A stretch of DNA of 64,000 bases from JBPESN01 sp051710625 (GCF_051710625.1 NZ_JBPESN010000004.1:28475-92474), one strand, 5' to 3'; shown: positions 9,455-19,117, counted from the stretch's first letter. Numbers and translations: made by a program. The notes: generated by a model from the letters alone, not told the origin.

Positions 9455-10100
9455 TTATGCTTTAGCGCCGGTAACGGCATCTTTGGCCAATTGGGTGATG
9501 CGGGCATAATCGCCCTGTTCCAGCGCCTCATTCGACATCAGCCAGGAACCACCGATGCACAGCACGCTCTTCTCAGCGCCAGATAATCACGGTAGTTGGC
9601 CGGTGAGATGCCGCCGGTCGGGCAAAAACGCACCTTGGAGAACGGACCGGCGATCGCCTGGAGGGCTTTCACACCCCCGTTGGCTTCTGCCGGGAAAAAT
9701 TTGAACTCGCGCAGACCACAATCCATACCCAACATCAATTCCGATACGGTGCTAATGCCGGGAATTAACGGAATCGAGCCAGCTGTGGCGGCTTTTAATA
9801 ACGGCTCAGTCAGGCCGGGTCTGATGGCAAACTGCGCCCCGGCGGCCGTCACCTCGGCGAGCTGTGCCGCGTTTGTTACCGTGTGCCGGCGCCGATAATG
9901 GCCTCAGGTACTTCTTTGGCGATAGCGCGGATAGCGTCCATGGCGCACGGCGTGCGCAACGGCACTTCGAGGACTTTCACGCCGCCGGCCACCAGGGCTT
10001 TCGCCAGCGGAACCGCATGCTCAAGTTTCTGAATGACGATGACGAGCACGACCGGCCCCGAGGTCAGGATAGTTTCCGCGCTGGTTTTCCAGTTATTCAT
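9455..10100 (-). pseudogene. eda: KDPG aldolase Eda, frameshifted
   Basis: Remnant of 2-keto-3-deoxy-6-phosphogluconate aldolase, last step of the Entner-Doudoroff path. MNNWKTSAETILTSGPVV to AIAKEVPEAIIGAGT is in one frame; ISTVSELMLGMD, EFKFFPAEANGGVKALQAIA (with the Schiff-base Lys in FKFFPA) and CPTGGISPANY in a second; and SVLCIGGSWLMSNEALEQGD to AKDAVTGAKA in a third, ending at 9455. Two single-base lesions separate otherwise very well conserved sequence, so the loss is recent. E. coli edd, expected upstream, is gone: only 111 bases separate eda from the zwf stop. Confidence 0.93.
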
Positions 10101-10211
10101 GTCTTGCTGACGCCTGTTTGCCTTCTATAAAATCACCCTGCCGCGCGCGTGGGCGCACGGCTGAAAAATCGGAGCTCGGAACCTGTCCTGACGACGGTTT
10201 GATACCGTCGG

Positions 10212-11688
10212 TTACTCGAACTCGTTCCACGAGCGTCCGTCGCGGGTAATCATCGCGACGGAGGCAACCGGCCACCAGGTACCGGCCTAATAAGGTTTGG
10301 GCGCGTCATTATTCGCCTCCCAGGCTTCCATGATCGAATCAACCTATTTCCAGGCCTCTTCCACTTCGTCACGGCGGACAAACAGCGCCTGAATACCGCG
10401 CATGGTTTCCAGCAGCAGCCGTTCGTAAGCGTCGGCCAAATGTTCCTGATTAAAGGTTTCAGTGAACCTCAGATCCAGTTTGGTGGTCTGCAGGCGATGT
10501 TTATGATCCAATCCCGGCACCTTATTCAGGATCTGGATATCCATCCCCTCGTCCGGCTGCAAACGAATGGTCAATTTGTTCTGGGGCAATTGCTGATAGG
10601 AATCCCGGAACAGATTAAGCGCCGGATTTTTAAAATAGACCACGACTTCAAAACATTTGGTCGGCAACTGTTTGCCGGTACGCAGATAAAACGGCACACC
10701 CGCCCAGCGCCAGTTGTCGATATCGACGCGGATGGAAACGAAGGTTTCAGTGTGGCTATTCTTACTTGGCACACTCTTCTTCCAAATAACCGAGCACCTT
10801 TTCCCCCTGCACGAAACCGACGGTGTATTGACCGCGCACCGTGGTATCACGCACATTGCTGTGATCAATAGGGCGCAGCAAGCGCAACACTTTGACTTTC
10901 TCATCGCGGATACGATCGGTGGTCAAATCCGAAGGCGGCGACATGGCTATCATGGTCAGGATCTGCAACAGGTGGCTTTGAATCATGTCGCGCATCTGAC
11001 CGGCTTTGTCAAAATAGCCCCAGCGACCTTCGATGCCGACTTCCTCGGCCACCGTAATCTGTACATGATCGATGGTGCGGTTATCCCAATTGGAGGCGAA
11101 CAATGAATTGGCAAAACGTAGCGCCAGCAGGTTCAATACCGTCTCTTTGCCGAGATAATGGTCGATATGGTAGACCTGGCTTTTATTGAAATACTCCGCA
11201 ACCTGATCATTTATCACCTGCGAAGACGCCAAGTCGGTACCCAGCGGTTTTTCCATAACGACGCGGCTCGGCTCACTATTTAATTTCGCTTCACCCAGGT
11301 TCTTGCAGATAGCGCCGAAGGTGTTGGGTGGCATAGCGAAGTAGTTCACCGTTACCCAGGCCTGCTGATCCAGTTTTTCACCCAGCCGTCTGAAATGCTT
11401 GGTCTCATCCAGATCCAAATTACAGAAATCCAGCCGTGCGCTCAGCGTTTTCCATAATTTGTCGTCGATGAGTTCCTTCATAAAGGTTTCCAGCGCTTCA
11501 CGCACGACTTTGGTATACGCCTTGACGTCCCAGTCCGCGCGCCCGACGCTAATAATGCGGGTTTCCGGATGAAGCGAACCTGCCTTTTCCAGCTGATAGA
11601 ACGAGGGCAACAACTTACGCCGCGCCAGATCGCCTTTCGCGCCAAAAATGACCAGATCACAGGCCTGGGCTATAGAGGTTACCGCCAT
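10212..11688 (-). pseudogene. zwf: Glucose-6-phosphate dehydrogenase Zwf, broken
   Basis: First enzyme of the oxidative pentose phosphate path (G6P to 6-phosphogluconolactone, NADP+). The start MAVTSIAQACDLVIFGAKGD at 11688 and the catalytic RIDHYLGK-like motif (YHIDHYLGKETVLNL) are intact. After GYLEEECAK near 10765 a frameshift leads to TETFVSIRVDIDNWRWAGVP. Two in-frame TAG codons follow near the C-terminus (EEAWK-TAG-VDSIMEAW and DAPKPY-TAG-AGTWWPVA), replacing Trp and Gln of the E. coli protein; the frame ends WNEFE at 10212. Confidence 0.95.
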
Positions 11689-11710
11689 GTTCTTCTCCTC
11701 GTGCAGGATT

Positions 11711-11725
11711 TGTAATTTTATTACA
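11711..11725. promoter_or_regulatory. HexR operator upstream of zwf
   Basis: TGTAATTTTATTACA matches the HexR palindrome TGTAATTAAATTACA, 23 bases before the zwf start. A weaker look-alike (TGTAACTAATTAACA) lies at 11824-11838. The hexR gene itself has been removed by IS copy A. Confidence 0.75.
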
Positions 11726-12049
11726 TTATTAGGGTATTTTTTCGACATCGACCGATAAAATGTCAAAAATAATGCATTCGGCCCCTGTTTTTTGGCAATT
11801 ACACCCGTCTTTGTTTTTAAAAGTGTAACTAATTAACAACATTGTGGTTGCCTTACCGCTTTGAAAGTTAGACACAGGTCATACTCTGGCAAAAAACACG
11901 CAGGGCCTCCCAGTTTCGCTGCCTTTGCCTACCGGCTCGTAGTATATTTGATTAAATCAATAATGATTTCTCCTTTGTGTAGTGGCACACTGAATTTGGC
12001 CACCTGAACAGAGGTGATATGCTCACCTCAGAACAACACGGGTGCACCA

Positions 12050-12352
12050 ATGAAAAGAAAAAATTTTAGTCCTGCATTCAAACGCGAATCCGCTCAACTG
12101 GTTGTCGACCAAAATTACACCGCCGCGCCAGCAGCAAAAGCCATGGACGTCGGCCTTTCTACGATGACGAAATGGGTAAAACAACTGCGTGATAAGCGAC
12201 AGGGGAAAACGCCAAAAGCCTCTCCCATAACCCCGGAACAAATCGAAATACGTGAGATCAAGAAGAAGGTACAACGCATTGAAATGAAAAACGAAATATT
12301 AAAAAAGGGTACAGCGCTCTTGATCTCAGACCCCCTGAACAGTTCTCGTTAA
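12050..12352 (+). CDS. IS3-family transposase OrfA (copy A)
   Basis: A 100-residue DNA-binding protein with an N-terminal helix-turn-helix (MKRKNFSPAFKRESAQLVVD, VGLSTMTKWVKQLRD) and a C-terminal leucine-zipper-like region (IREIKKKVQRIEMKNEILKK). ATG at 12050 matches the other copies. The A6G run at 12301-12307 (codons TTA AAA AAG) is a classic IS3 -1 frameshift site; slipping there leads straight into the orfB frame, which would yield the OrfAB transposase. Confidence 0.85.
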   Translation: MKRKNFSPAFKRESAQLVVDQNYTAAPAAKAMDVGLSTMTKWVKQLRDKRQGKTPKASPITPEQIEIREIKKKVQRIEMKNEILKKGTALLISDPLNSSR

Positions 12353-12378
12353 TCGGGAAACTCAGAGCGCGTTATCCT

Positions 12379-13219
12379 GTGGCCACACTCTGCCACGTGT
12401 TCAGGGTTTATCGCAGCAGTTACAAATATTGGAAAAGTCGTCCTGATAGGCCAGAAGACAGGCGAGCGGTATTGCGCAGTCAGGTTCATGAACTGCGCAG
12501 TATCAGCCATGGTGCAGCTGGCGCGAGAAGTATCGCCACCATGGCAACCCAGAGAGGCTTCCGGATGGGACGCTGGCTCGCAGGCAGGTTCATGAAAGAG
12601 CTGGAACTGGTCAGTTGTCAGCAGCCGACACACAGGTATAAGCGTGGCGGTCAGGAGCATGTTGCGATCTCAAATTATCTTGAGCGCCAGTTCACTGTAA
12701 CGGAGCCAAACCAGGTATGGTGCGGCGATGTGACGTATATCTGGACCGGGAAACTCTGGGCATACCTTGCGGTTGTTCTTGATCTGTTCGCGAGGAAACC
12801 GGTGGGCTGGGCTATGTCGTTCTCCCCCGGACAGCAGACTGACCATCAAAGCACTGGAAATGGCATGGGAAACGCGTGGTAAACTAGCCGGAGTGATGTT
12901 CCACAGCGATCAGGGTAGTCACTATACGAGCAGGCAGTTCCGACAGTTGCTGTGGCGTTACTGGATCAAACAAAGTATGAGTCGGCGTGGTAACTGTTGG
13001 GATAACAGTCCGATGGAGTGGTTCTTCCGCAGCCTGAAGACAGAATAGGTGCCGACAAAGGGTTACAACAGCTTCAGCGAAGCAGCTCATGAAATTACCG
13101 ACTATATCGTGGGATATTATAGCGCACTCAGGCCGCATGAATATAACGGTGGGTTGCCACCAAACGAATCAGAAAGTAGATACTGGAAAAACGCTAACGC
13201 GGTGGCCAGTTTTAGTTGA
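12379..13219 (+). pseudogene. IS3-family transposase OrfB (copy A), broken
   Basis: Integrase-core (DDE) domain; first Asp in WCGDVTYIW. An extra C in a C-run near 12825 (five against four in the other copies) shifts frame after MSFSP, and a TAG at 13046 follows RSLKTE where other copies read Asn/Lys-Glu-Trp or similar. The second Asp (FHSDQGSHYTS) and the Glu (SPMEW) sit in the shifted frame. Unlike copies B and C it keeps the C-terminal RYWKNANAVASFS tail. It can move only with transposase from another copy. Confidence 0.88.
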
Positions 13220-13227
13220 CCGCTACA

Positions 13228-13287
13228 AAGCGGGTCAAGGACGCCCTGAAAGAATCGCGCTTTGATAAAACGGAATTAGGACTTTAA
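13228..13287 (+). pseudogene. hexR: C-terminal remnant of HexR
   Basis: Directly after the IS end, 19 codons read KRVKDALKESRFDKTELGL and stop at 13287. This matches the tail of E. coli HexR (RVKEALKESRFDK), the RpiR-family repressor of zwf, edd-eda and pykA, which lies at this position between zwf and pykA in E. coli. The rest of the gene is absent on both sides of the IS. Confidence 0.8.
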
Positions 13288-13454
13288 CGAAGGCATCCAG
13301 GGAAACCTTCGTGCCCTCTGCGGCGGCCGGGCTGCCGCAGAAAGCTTTTACCAGCAGGGATTACCCGGCGCGGGGACCGGTCATACGTCTGGCGCTCCGC
13401 CGGAGCAGCCTTTTTGTTGCAACAACACCATTGCCCAAGTCAACGGAGTTATCC

Positions 13455-14897
13455 ATGTCCAGACGGCTAAGAAGAACTAAAATTGTCACCACCCTCGGCC
13501 CCGCCACCGATCGCGATAATAATCTCGAAAAAGTGATCGCCGCCGGAGCCAACGTCGTGCGCCTCAACTTTTCACACGGCAGCGCAGATGATCATCTTTT
13601 GCGAGCGCAGAAAGTGCGCGAAATCTCGGCCCGACTCGGCCGGCACGTGGCGATACTCGGCGATTTACAGGGGCCTAAAATCCGCGTTTCGACGTTCCGT
13701 GAAGGGAAAATTTTCCTGAACGTCGGCGACAAATTCCTGTTGGATGCCTCACTTGGCCGCGGCGAGGGCGACCGCGAACGTGTGGGCATTGATTATAAAG
13801 GCTTGCCCGACGATGTGGTGCCCGGCGATATTCTGCTGCTCGATGATGGCCGAGTGCAGCTCAAAGTGCTCGAAATCCAGGGTATTCGGGTTTACACCGA
13901 GGTGACGGTAGGCGGTCCGCTGTCCAATAACAAGGGCATCAACAAGCTTGGCGGCGGTTTGTCCGCCGAAGCGCTGACCGAAAAAGACAAAGCCGACATC
14001 ATCACCGCCGCGCGAATTGGCGTTGATTACCTGGCGGTGTCCTTTCCCCGCACCGGCGAGGATTTGAACTATGCCCGCAGTCTGGCTCGTGACGCGGGCA
14101 GCTATGCCAAAATTGTCTCGAAGGTGGAGCGCGCCGAAGCCGTGGCGACCGAGGAAGCGATGGACGATATCATCCTCGCCTCGGATGTGGTGATGGTCGC
14201 CCGCGGCGATTTAGGGGTTGAAATCGGCTATCCGGAACTGGTGGGTATTCAGAAGAAATTGATCCGCCGCGCCCGCACGCTTAATCGCGCCGTCATCACC
14301 GCCACGCAGATGATGGAGTCGATGATAACCAATCCGATGCCGACGCGCGCGGAAGTCATGGACGTCGCCAACGCGGTGCTCGACGGCACCGATGCGGTCA
14401 TGCTCTCGGCCGAGACCGCCGCAGGGCAGTATCCCGCCGAAACGGTGGCCGCCATGGCCAGCGTCTGCCTCGGCGCGGAAAAGATCCCCAGCATCAATGT
14501 GTCCAAACATCGGCTGGACGTGCAATTCGATAACATCGAAGAGGCCATCGCCATGTCGGCGATGTACGCCGCCAACCACCTGAAAGGCATCACCGTCATC
14601 ATCTCAATGACGGAATCGGGCCGCACCGCGCTTATGATGTCGCGTATCAGCTCGGGTCTGCCGATTTTTGCCCTCTCGCGCCACAAACATACCCTGAATC
14701 TGACCGCGCTTTATCGCGGCGTGACGCCGGTCTATTTTGACGGCGACGGTGAAGGCGTGGCGGCGGCGACCCGGGCCACCAATTTGCTGCACGATAAAGG
14801 CTTTCTGGTGTCGGGAGACCTGGTCATTATCACCCAGGGCGATGTCATAAACATGGTCGGGACCACCAACACCAGCCGCATCCTGCGCGTGGAGTAA
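13455..14897 (+). CDS. pykA: Pyruvate kinase II
   Basis: Glycolytic enzyme converting phosphoenolpyruvate and ADP to pyruvate and ATP. 480 residues, the same length as E. coli PykA; start MSRRLRRTKIVTTLGPATD at 13455. Visible are the substrate-binding VRLNFSHGS, the active-site region AKIVSKVERAEAV, MVARGDLGVEIG and ITATQMMESMI, and the C-terminal regulatory domain. The open frame upstream of 13455 has no family match. HexR normally controls this gene; no clear HexR box is seen just upstream, where the hexR remnant and IS now lie. Confidence 0.96.
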   Translation: MSRRLRRTKIVTTLGPATDRDNNLEKVIAAGANVVRLNFSHGSADDHLLRAQKVREISARLGRHVAILGDLQGPKIRVSTFREGKIFLNVGDKFLLDASLGRGEGDRERVGIDYKGLPDDVVPGDILLLDDGRVQLKVLEIQGIRVYTEVTVGGPLSNNKGINKLGGGLSAEALTEKDKADIITAARIGVDYLAVSFPRTGEDLNYARSLARDAGSYAKIVSKVERAEAVATEEAMDDIILASDVVMVARGDLGVEIGYPELVGIQKKLIRRARTLNRAVITATQMMESMITNPMPTRAEVMDVANAVLDGTDAVMLSAETAAGQYPAETVAAMASVCLGAEKIPSINVSKHRLDVQFDNIEEAIAMSAMYAANHLKGITVIISMTESGRTALMMSRISSGLPIFALSRHKHTLNLTALYRGVTPVYFDGDGEGVAAATRATNLLHDKGFLVSGDLVIITQGDVINMVGTTNTSRILRVE

Positions 14898-15757
14898 TCG
14901 CCGGCAAACGCATCACGGCCGCATCGGGCGGCCGTGATGTCCACCGCGGGGGGGGGTCGTGCGCGCATCGCGCGCAGGGCTGACAGACGCCGCAAATAGT
15001 CATTATCGCGCCGTCCGCGTTTCATCGCCTGTTTTGCCATTGCCTGATAATGGATTTCCAGCACTGCTTCTAACTCCTCAGTGGCAAAGGAGGGCGCGCG
15101 GGTTAAGCGCTGAGGTTGTGCAATGACCATTTGGTCGGCATCAATAAAGTATATTCGCCCAACGCTGTCCACCAGTATGTTGCCTATTACGTCGGCGTCA
15201 TGCATAAATAATCCGCGCGCATCGAGCTGCATCAATACTTTGGTGCGTAGCCGATTCCCCTCCTCGTCGTCAAACAGATCTTCTAACGTACTGTCCACGA
15301 TATATTTCGTGACAAGCACATCCACCGGATCGCCGTGTTTGTTGGTCATCACACCAGCGCGGGCAAAATCAGGCTCATCATTAGCCCTGTTGAGGTAATA
15401 TTGGGTGCGTACGGGATGGGCATTTGGCAGCGCCGCAAAATCGATCCAGACCTTATCTTTGTTACGAGGAATTTTCATCACAAACGCGCCAATTTTAAAG
15501 GCTGACCCATAGGATTCCCGCCCAATCTCCTTCCCTTTGGCGATGACGTGTTGATTAATGGATTTGCCCCAGAAAGCGGTCAATAGCGGCGATGTGATTG
15601 CGGTGGCCCGCTGCCAGAGCACGCGCCGACTGCGCTGGAAAAGCACAGGACGCCCCCGGGACGTTATCGGTTGCCCGAACCACCAGGGCGGTGGCTGGCA
15701 CCGCTTTGGCCCGCTGTTATTTATAGTCCTCATAATGGCGTAAAAACGATCTCGCAT
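14732..15757 (-). CDS. Small protein-kinase-like ORF resembling type III effector kinases
   Basis: The open frame spans 341 codons; the kinase-like part is residues 74-245. A glycine-rich loop (KGKEIGRESYGSAF, 74-87), the beta-3 Lys in FVMKIPRN (Lys95), LVTKYIVDSTLEDLF (148-162), a catalytic-loop-like FMHDADVIGNILVD (185-197) and IYFIDADQM (Asp206) give the order of an OspG/NleH/SteC-type minimal kinase. The HRD-type spacing is odd: Asp is at +1 and +3, not +2, of the His when Asn193 is aligned. The 3' part reads through a G9 run (14948-14956) and into antisense pykA, so the original end was probably near 14950 and the frame has slipped. The true N-terminus is uncertain. Call based on motifs only. 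Confidence 0.45.
   Translation of the reverse strand: MRDRFYAIMRTINNSGPKRCQPPPWWFGQPITSRGRPVLFQRSRRVLWQRATAITSPLLTAFWGKSINQHVIAKGKEIGRESYGSAFKIGAFVMKIPRNKDKVWIDFAALPNAHPVRTQYYLNRANDEPDFARAGVMTNKHGDPVDVLVTKYIVDSTLEDLFDDEEGNRLRTKVLMQLDARGLFMHDADVIGNILVDSVGRIYFIDADQMVIAQPQRLTRAPSFATEELEAVLEIHYQAMAKQAMKRGRRDNDYLRRLSALRAMRARPPPAVDITAARCGRDAFAGDYSTRRMRLVLVVPTMFMTSPWVIMTRSPDTRKPLSCSKLVARVAAATPSPSPSK
14911..14939. terminator. Long hairpin after pykA
   Basis: CATCACGGCCGC-ATCGG-GCGGCCGTGATG forms a perfect 12-bp stem 13 bases after the pykA stop. There is no T-run, so it may act as a transcript stabiliser or a bidirectional stop. Confidence 0.6.
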
Positions 15758-16031
15758 AGTGTTCGTGATGAGGTTTACTCCCGCTCCAGGCAGCGCGCAA
15801 GATAATTTCGCCGTTATTTTTGTTGAAGAGCTTTTCTTTCAAAAAATCGATTTCCTGCTGATTAAGTATCGTCAGAGTAATAGGTTTCCCGGCATAGATA
15901 AGTGTTACGGTGTAAACATTATAGCCGTTATTTTTCCACGCGATACGGTAATGCTGTCTCTCCTCCGCCCTACTGTGTGATCCATCATTTTCATAAGACC
16001 AAAAAGCGGGCGCCAGTGACTTTCTATGGTC
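15717..16031 (-). pseudogene. Unrecognised ORF fragment upstream of the kinase
   Basis: A 105-codon frame with no ATG, GTG or TTG near its upstream end runs from a TAA at 16032 to TAA at 15717. It reads, in part, ERQHYRIAWKNNGYNVYTVT, LIYAGKPITLTILNQQEIDF and SFLRHYEDYK. Composition is protein-like and AT-rich. It overlaps the first 13 codons of the kinase frame and may be the preceding gene or the N-terminal half of one larger gene. No family recognised. Confidence 0.4.
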
Positions 16032-16039
16032 TTATCCCA

Positions 16040-16246
16040 TTAAAATTTAAGATTATCATAACAAAGTAATTGATAAATGTGTTTATAATCTTCTACTTTT
16101 CTTTTTCCAGAAAAGATACGCCTGCGAAATTCGTCGATTTTCGCCCGGGCGCTGAAAATACAGTGACCATCGTCAGCCATAATTAAATTATCAATACGTT
16201 CACGCGATACCCTGGCCGTATTTTCACGGTTAGCCAGCGTGATATG
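16040..16246 (-). pseudogene. Second unrecognised ORF fragment
   Basis: The frame is open from TAG at 16247 to TAA at 16040: ANRENTARVSRERIDNLIMA, then CIFSARAKIDEFRRRIF and VEDYKHIYQLLCYDNLKF. A good GGGAGGA sits just before, but ATG GGA GGA runs into the TAG, so an early nonsense mutation of a start region is possible. Internal ATG at about 16183 could start a 48-codon product. No family recognised; it belongs to the same AT-rich stretch as the kinase-like ORF. Confidence 0.35.
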
Positions 16247-16603
16247 CTATCCTCCCATAACACCCTCCCCAGTTGCGCAACTGGGCGCGTCATCGCCAAT
16301 AACACGGCGGCGTGAAACGCTGAAAGCTTCAGCCGGCGTCCCCGCCTGACGGGCGGCGCCCTATCCTATGTCAGCGGAAACAGGCCTCAATCTGGCGGCT
16401 TACACCCACCGATGAATAAACGTGCTGGTACAGTCTACGATATTGATCTTAAGGTACAGCGATAATAACGGTAAAAAAGTAAATAAATTAACTCGATAAT
16501 AATCATTACTGACACCATTGACTTTTATCTGCCAAGACATAAATGAATCAACAACAAAATTAAGGTTGCTTTTTACATCCAGCGTTATTTCCCTTCAACA
16601 TTG
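16247..16603. other. Non-coding stretch of the accessory islet
   Basis: No gene seen. A perfect 18-bp palindrome CCCAGTTGCGCAACTGGG lies at 16268-16285. The second half (16430-16560) is AT-rich and may contain the promoter of the DUF1460 gene. Confidence 0.4.
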
Positions 16604-16634
16604 TTTTCGTTTTTCGTTTTTCGTTTTTCGTTTT
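16604..16634 (+). repeat. 7-bp tandem repeat (CGTTTTT) in a leader
   Basis: CGTTTTT starts at 16608, 16615 and 16622, followed by CGTTTT at 16629. The array ends right at the AAGGAA ribosome binding site of the gene starting at 16647. Confidence 0.85.
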
Positions 16635-16646
16635 AAGGAAATTATT

Positions 16647-17413
16647 ATGCGTCAATACCTGATTATTCCCCTATGCCTGCTATTATCGGCATGCTCCCCT
16701 AAAAAATATCCGGTGGCCATAGATGCGATTAGCGCCACCAAAGCAATGTGCAAACACATGCACAGGAAAGCCGCGGGGAATTAATTGAGCTGGTATCACA
16801 ATCTTTCCTCGGCACGCCCTATCAGGCCAATACCTTAATTGGTTCAGCCACCGAGCCTGAAAAGCTGGTGGTGGATTTCAACGGCGTTGACTGCTTTACC
16901 CTGCTGGATTACGTACACGCGCTGAGCCAATCGTCCAACAAGGCGGATTTTCTCGATCAATTGGTAAAAACCCGCTACAAAAACGGTAAGGTATCTTTTG
17001 TAAACCGCAAGCATTTCTTCACGGATTGGTTTGCAAGCCAGCCGCGAAATGCGCGGGACGTCACCGCCGAAATCAGTCTTAACGCCAAGGTAATCCATAA
17101 GCAACTGAACCTGAAAGCGGACGGTGGTCGGTTCATTCCCGGCATCGGCGTAGTTGAGCGCGATATCACCTACATTCCCGCACAAGCGTTGGACCAGAAG
17201 GCGCTTGATGCTATCCGCACAGGCGACTATATCGGCATTTATTCCAAACTTGACGTGCTTGATGTTTCCCATGTGGGCATTGCCATCCGCAAAGGGGATC
17301 AGCTCTATTACCGCAATACCCCCTCTTTGCAGCGCAACCGCAAAGTGGCAGATACCCCGTTTATGGATTACATGCATAATAAACCCGGGATCGTGGTATT
17401 GCGCGCCTTATAA
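16647..17413 (+). pseudogene. DUF1460 (amidase-like) lipoprotein, frameshifted
   Basis: ATG at 16647 follows AAGGAA and encodes a lipoprotein signal (MRQYLIIPLCLLLSACSP; lipobox LSAC, Cys16). The frame must shift near 16745 to reach the DUF1460 domain: LVSQSFLGTPYQANTLIG, FNGVDCFTLLDYVHAL (nucleophile-like Cys in VDCFT), HFFTDW and LDVLDVSHVGIAI (His). DUF1460 proteins are NlpC/P60-like, and some are thought to act on peptidoglycan. The domain part alone could be read from GTG at 16748, giving a cytoplasmic protein. A single indel is the only lesion, so inactivation, if real, is recent. Confidence 0.7.
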
Positions 17414-17886
17414 AATCTGACGCGCCGCTTCTCCCGCGATGGGAACAGGGCGCGGGGCCGGCGCTGCCCACCGAGGCTTAAGCCGGCGGCTCCCCGTGCT
17501 CTTTGCGCCCTATTCTACAGCGGATTCCACCTCCCTTGCGCGTCTCTGGCCGTGCCTTTGCATCTGACAGAAACTTCAACTTTCTTTAAACTGCCCCGGA
17601 TAATTCCGCCGCCTTCCCCGCACACCCCTTATTATTGCTGTTAAATAGGGGATTATTGCCTACGTTTACCGACGTAGCAGCGGGGGTATCGCGGGCCAGG
17701 TAGCATCCTGCCCGCGACTGTATTACGCCTACGCCCCTGCAGTGGCGTCATACTCGGCACGCAAGGCGCAGGTCTGCACCTGCCCAAAGTAAACCGGAAC
17801 TCAACGATCCCATAATTAATAATAAATATTATTACCATTCATAATAAAATCATCGTTCGCAACCGCATGGCAATTTGGAATAAAAA
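17414..17886. other. Intergenic stretch without a recognised gene
   Basis: No convincing coding frame on either strand. The last 90 bases are AT-rich (TAATTAATAATAAATATTAT) and probably held the promoter of the Nramp gene. No Fur or MntR box could be assigned with confidence. Confidence 0.4.
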
Positions 17887-19117
17887 ATGGAAATAATCAG
17901 AAAAAATAGTCTCGAAGAAATCAACAGTACCGTTCCCGTCACGACGGGGAAAGGCGGGGTTTTTAAGAAACTGTTTGCTTTTTCAGGGCCCGGCGTATTG
18001 GTCGCGGTAGGCTATATAGATCCCGGTAACTGAATCACCCCTATTCAGGGGGCGCGCTCTATAGCTACCTTCTGCTGTCGGTGATTTTGATTTCCAGTCT
18101 TATTACCCTGCTGTTGCAGGTGATGTGCGCCAAACTGGGCATTGTGACGGGGATGGATTTAGCGCAAACCACGAAAGCGCTGGTTGGCAAACGCACCGAC
18201 CGTCGTGCTGTGGATCACCACCAAATTAGCAATCATCGCGACAGGAATCGCCAAGGTTATCGGTAGCGCCATCGCTCTGAATTTATTGTTCAAGATCCCG
18301 CTGCTGCTCGGGGTGATTATTACCGTGCTGGATGTCTTTCTGTTGTTGGCCTTGATGAAATTCGGCATCAGGAAGATCAAGGCGATGGTCTTTACCTTGA
18401 TCGCCACTATTTTTGTTATTTTTGCCTATGAGGTGGCATTGGCCAATCCCGATCTCGGCCAAATCGTGCGCGCGTTCATCCCGCAAAGCGATATCCTCAC
18501 GGCAAAGGTGGCGGGCGGCGATTCCGCTTTCTTTATTGCGCCGAGTATCGTCGGCGCCACCGTGATGCCGCATAATTTGTACCAGCACTCTTCCATTGTG
18601 CAATCGCGCCAATACGACCGCAGCGATGAACGGGCGCTGAAAGAAGCGATCCGCTATGCGACGATTGATTTTAATGTGCAGCTTGGCTTCTGATTCATTA
18701 TCAATTGTCTGCTTTTTATCCTCGGTGCTGCGCTGTTTTTCGGCAAAAATCCGAATGATATTGGCCGCTTCGCCCAGCTGTACGACGCCCTGCAGGGTCA
18801 CGCTATGGTCGGCGCCATTGCCAGCTTCTACCCTGGCCACATTGTTCGCGGTCGCGCTGCGGGCCTCCGGTCAGAATGCCACTATCACGGGGACCTTGAC
18901 CAGGCAAATCGTTATGAAAGGGTTCATCAATTTCCGACTGTCGCTGTGGCAGCGGCGCATGATTACCCGCCTGATCGCCATTATGGCGGTGGTAGCGTGT
19001 ATTTATTGGTGGGGAGATAAAGGGGATGTGGTTGAGAAGCTGCTGGTCTACACCCAGGTCTTTTTGAGCATCGCCCTGCCGATTTCAATGGTGCCGCTGC
19101 TGTATTGGTCGTATTGA
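17887..19117 (+). pseudogene. Nramp-family Mn/Fe transporter, degraded
   Basis: Proton-coupled divalent metal importer of the inner membrane. The start MEIIRKNSLEEINSTVPVTT leads to GPGVLVAVGYIDPGN, the metal-binding DPGN motif, followed at once by TGA where Trp is usual. Later pieces in other frames are LLSVILISSLITLLLQVMCA, SIVGATVMPHNLYQHSSIVQ (the MPHN motif of helix 6) and LVYTQVFLSIALPISMVPLL, ending YWSY at 19117. Several stops and frameshifts exclude function. E. coli mntH lies elsewhere, so this copy was acquired or moved here. Confidence 0.85.

Larger units (their letters stand above)
11978..13227 (+). mobile_element. IS3-family element, copy A
   Basis: About 1250 bp, beginning TGTAGTGGCACACTGAATTT and ending TTTTAGTTGACCGCTACA, imperfect inverted ends typical of IS3 (TG...CA). 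It holds orfA and a broken orfB. Bases flanking the ends (TTG and AAG) do not form a direct target repeat, and the right flank is the tail of hexR, so an adjacent deletion followed insertion. Confidence 0.92.

Noticed and set aside
14732..14950. C-terminal 70 or so residues of the kinase-like frame
   Set aside because: They are read antisense to the pykA end and through its terminator hairpin, after a G9 run, so they are probably not part of the original protein.
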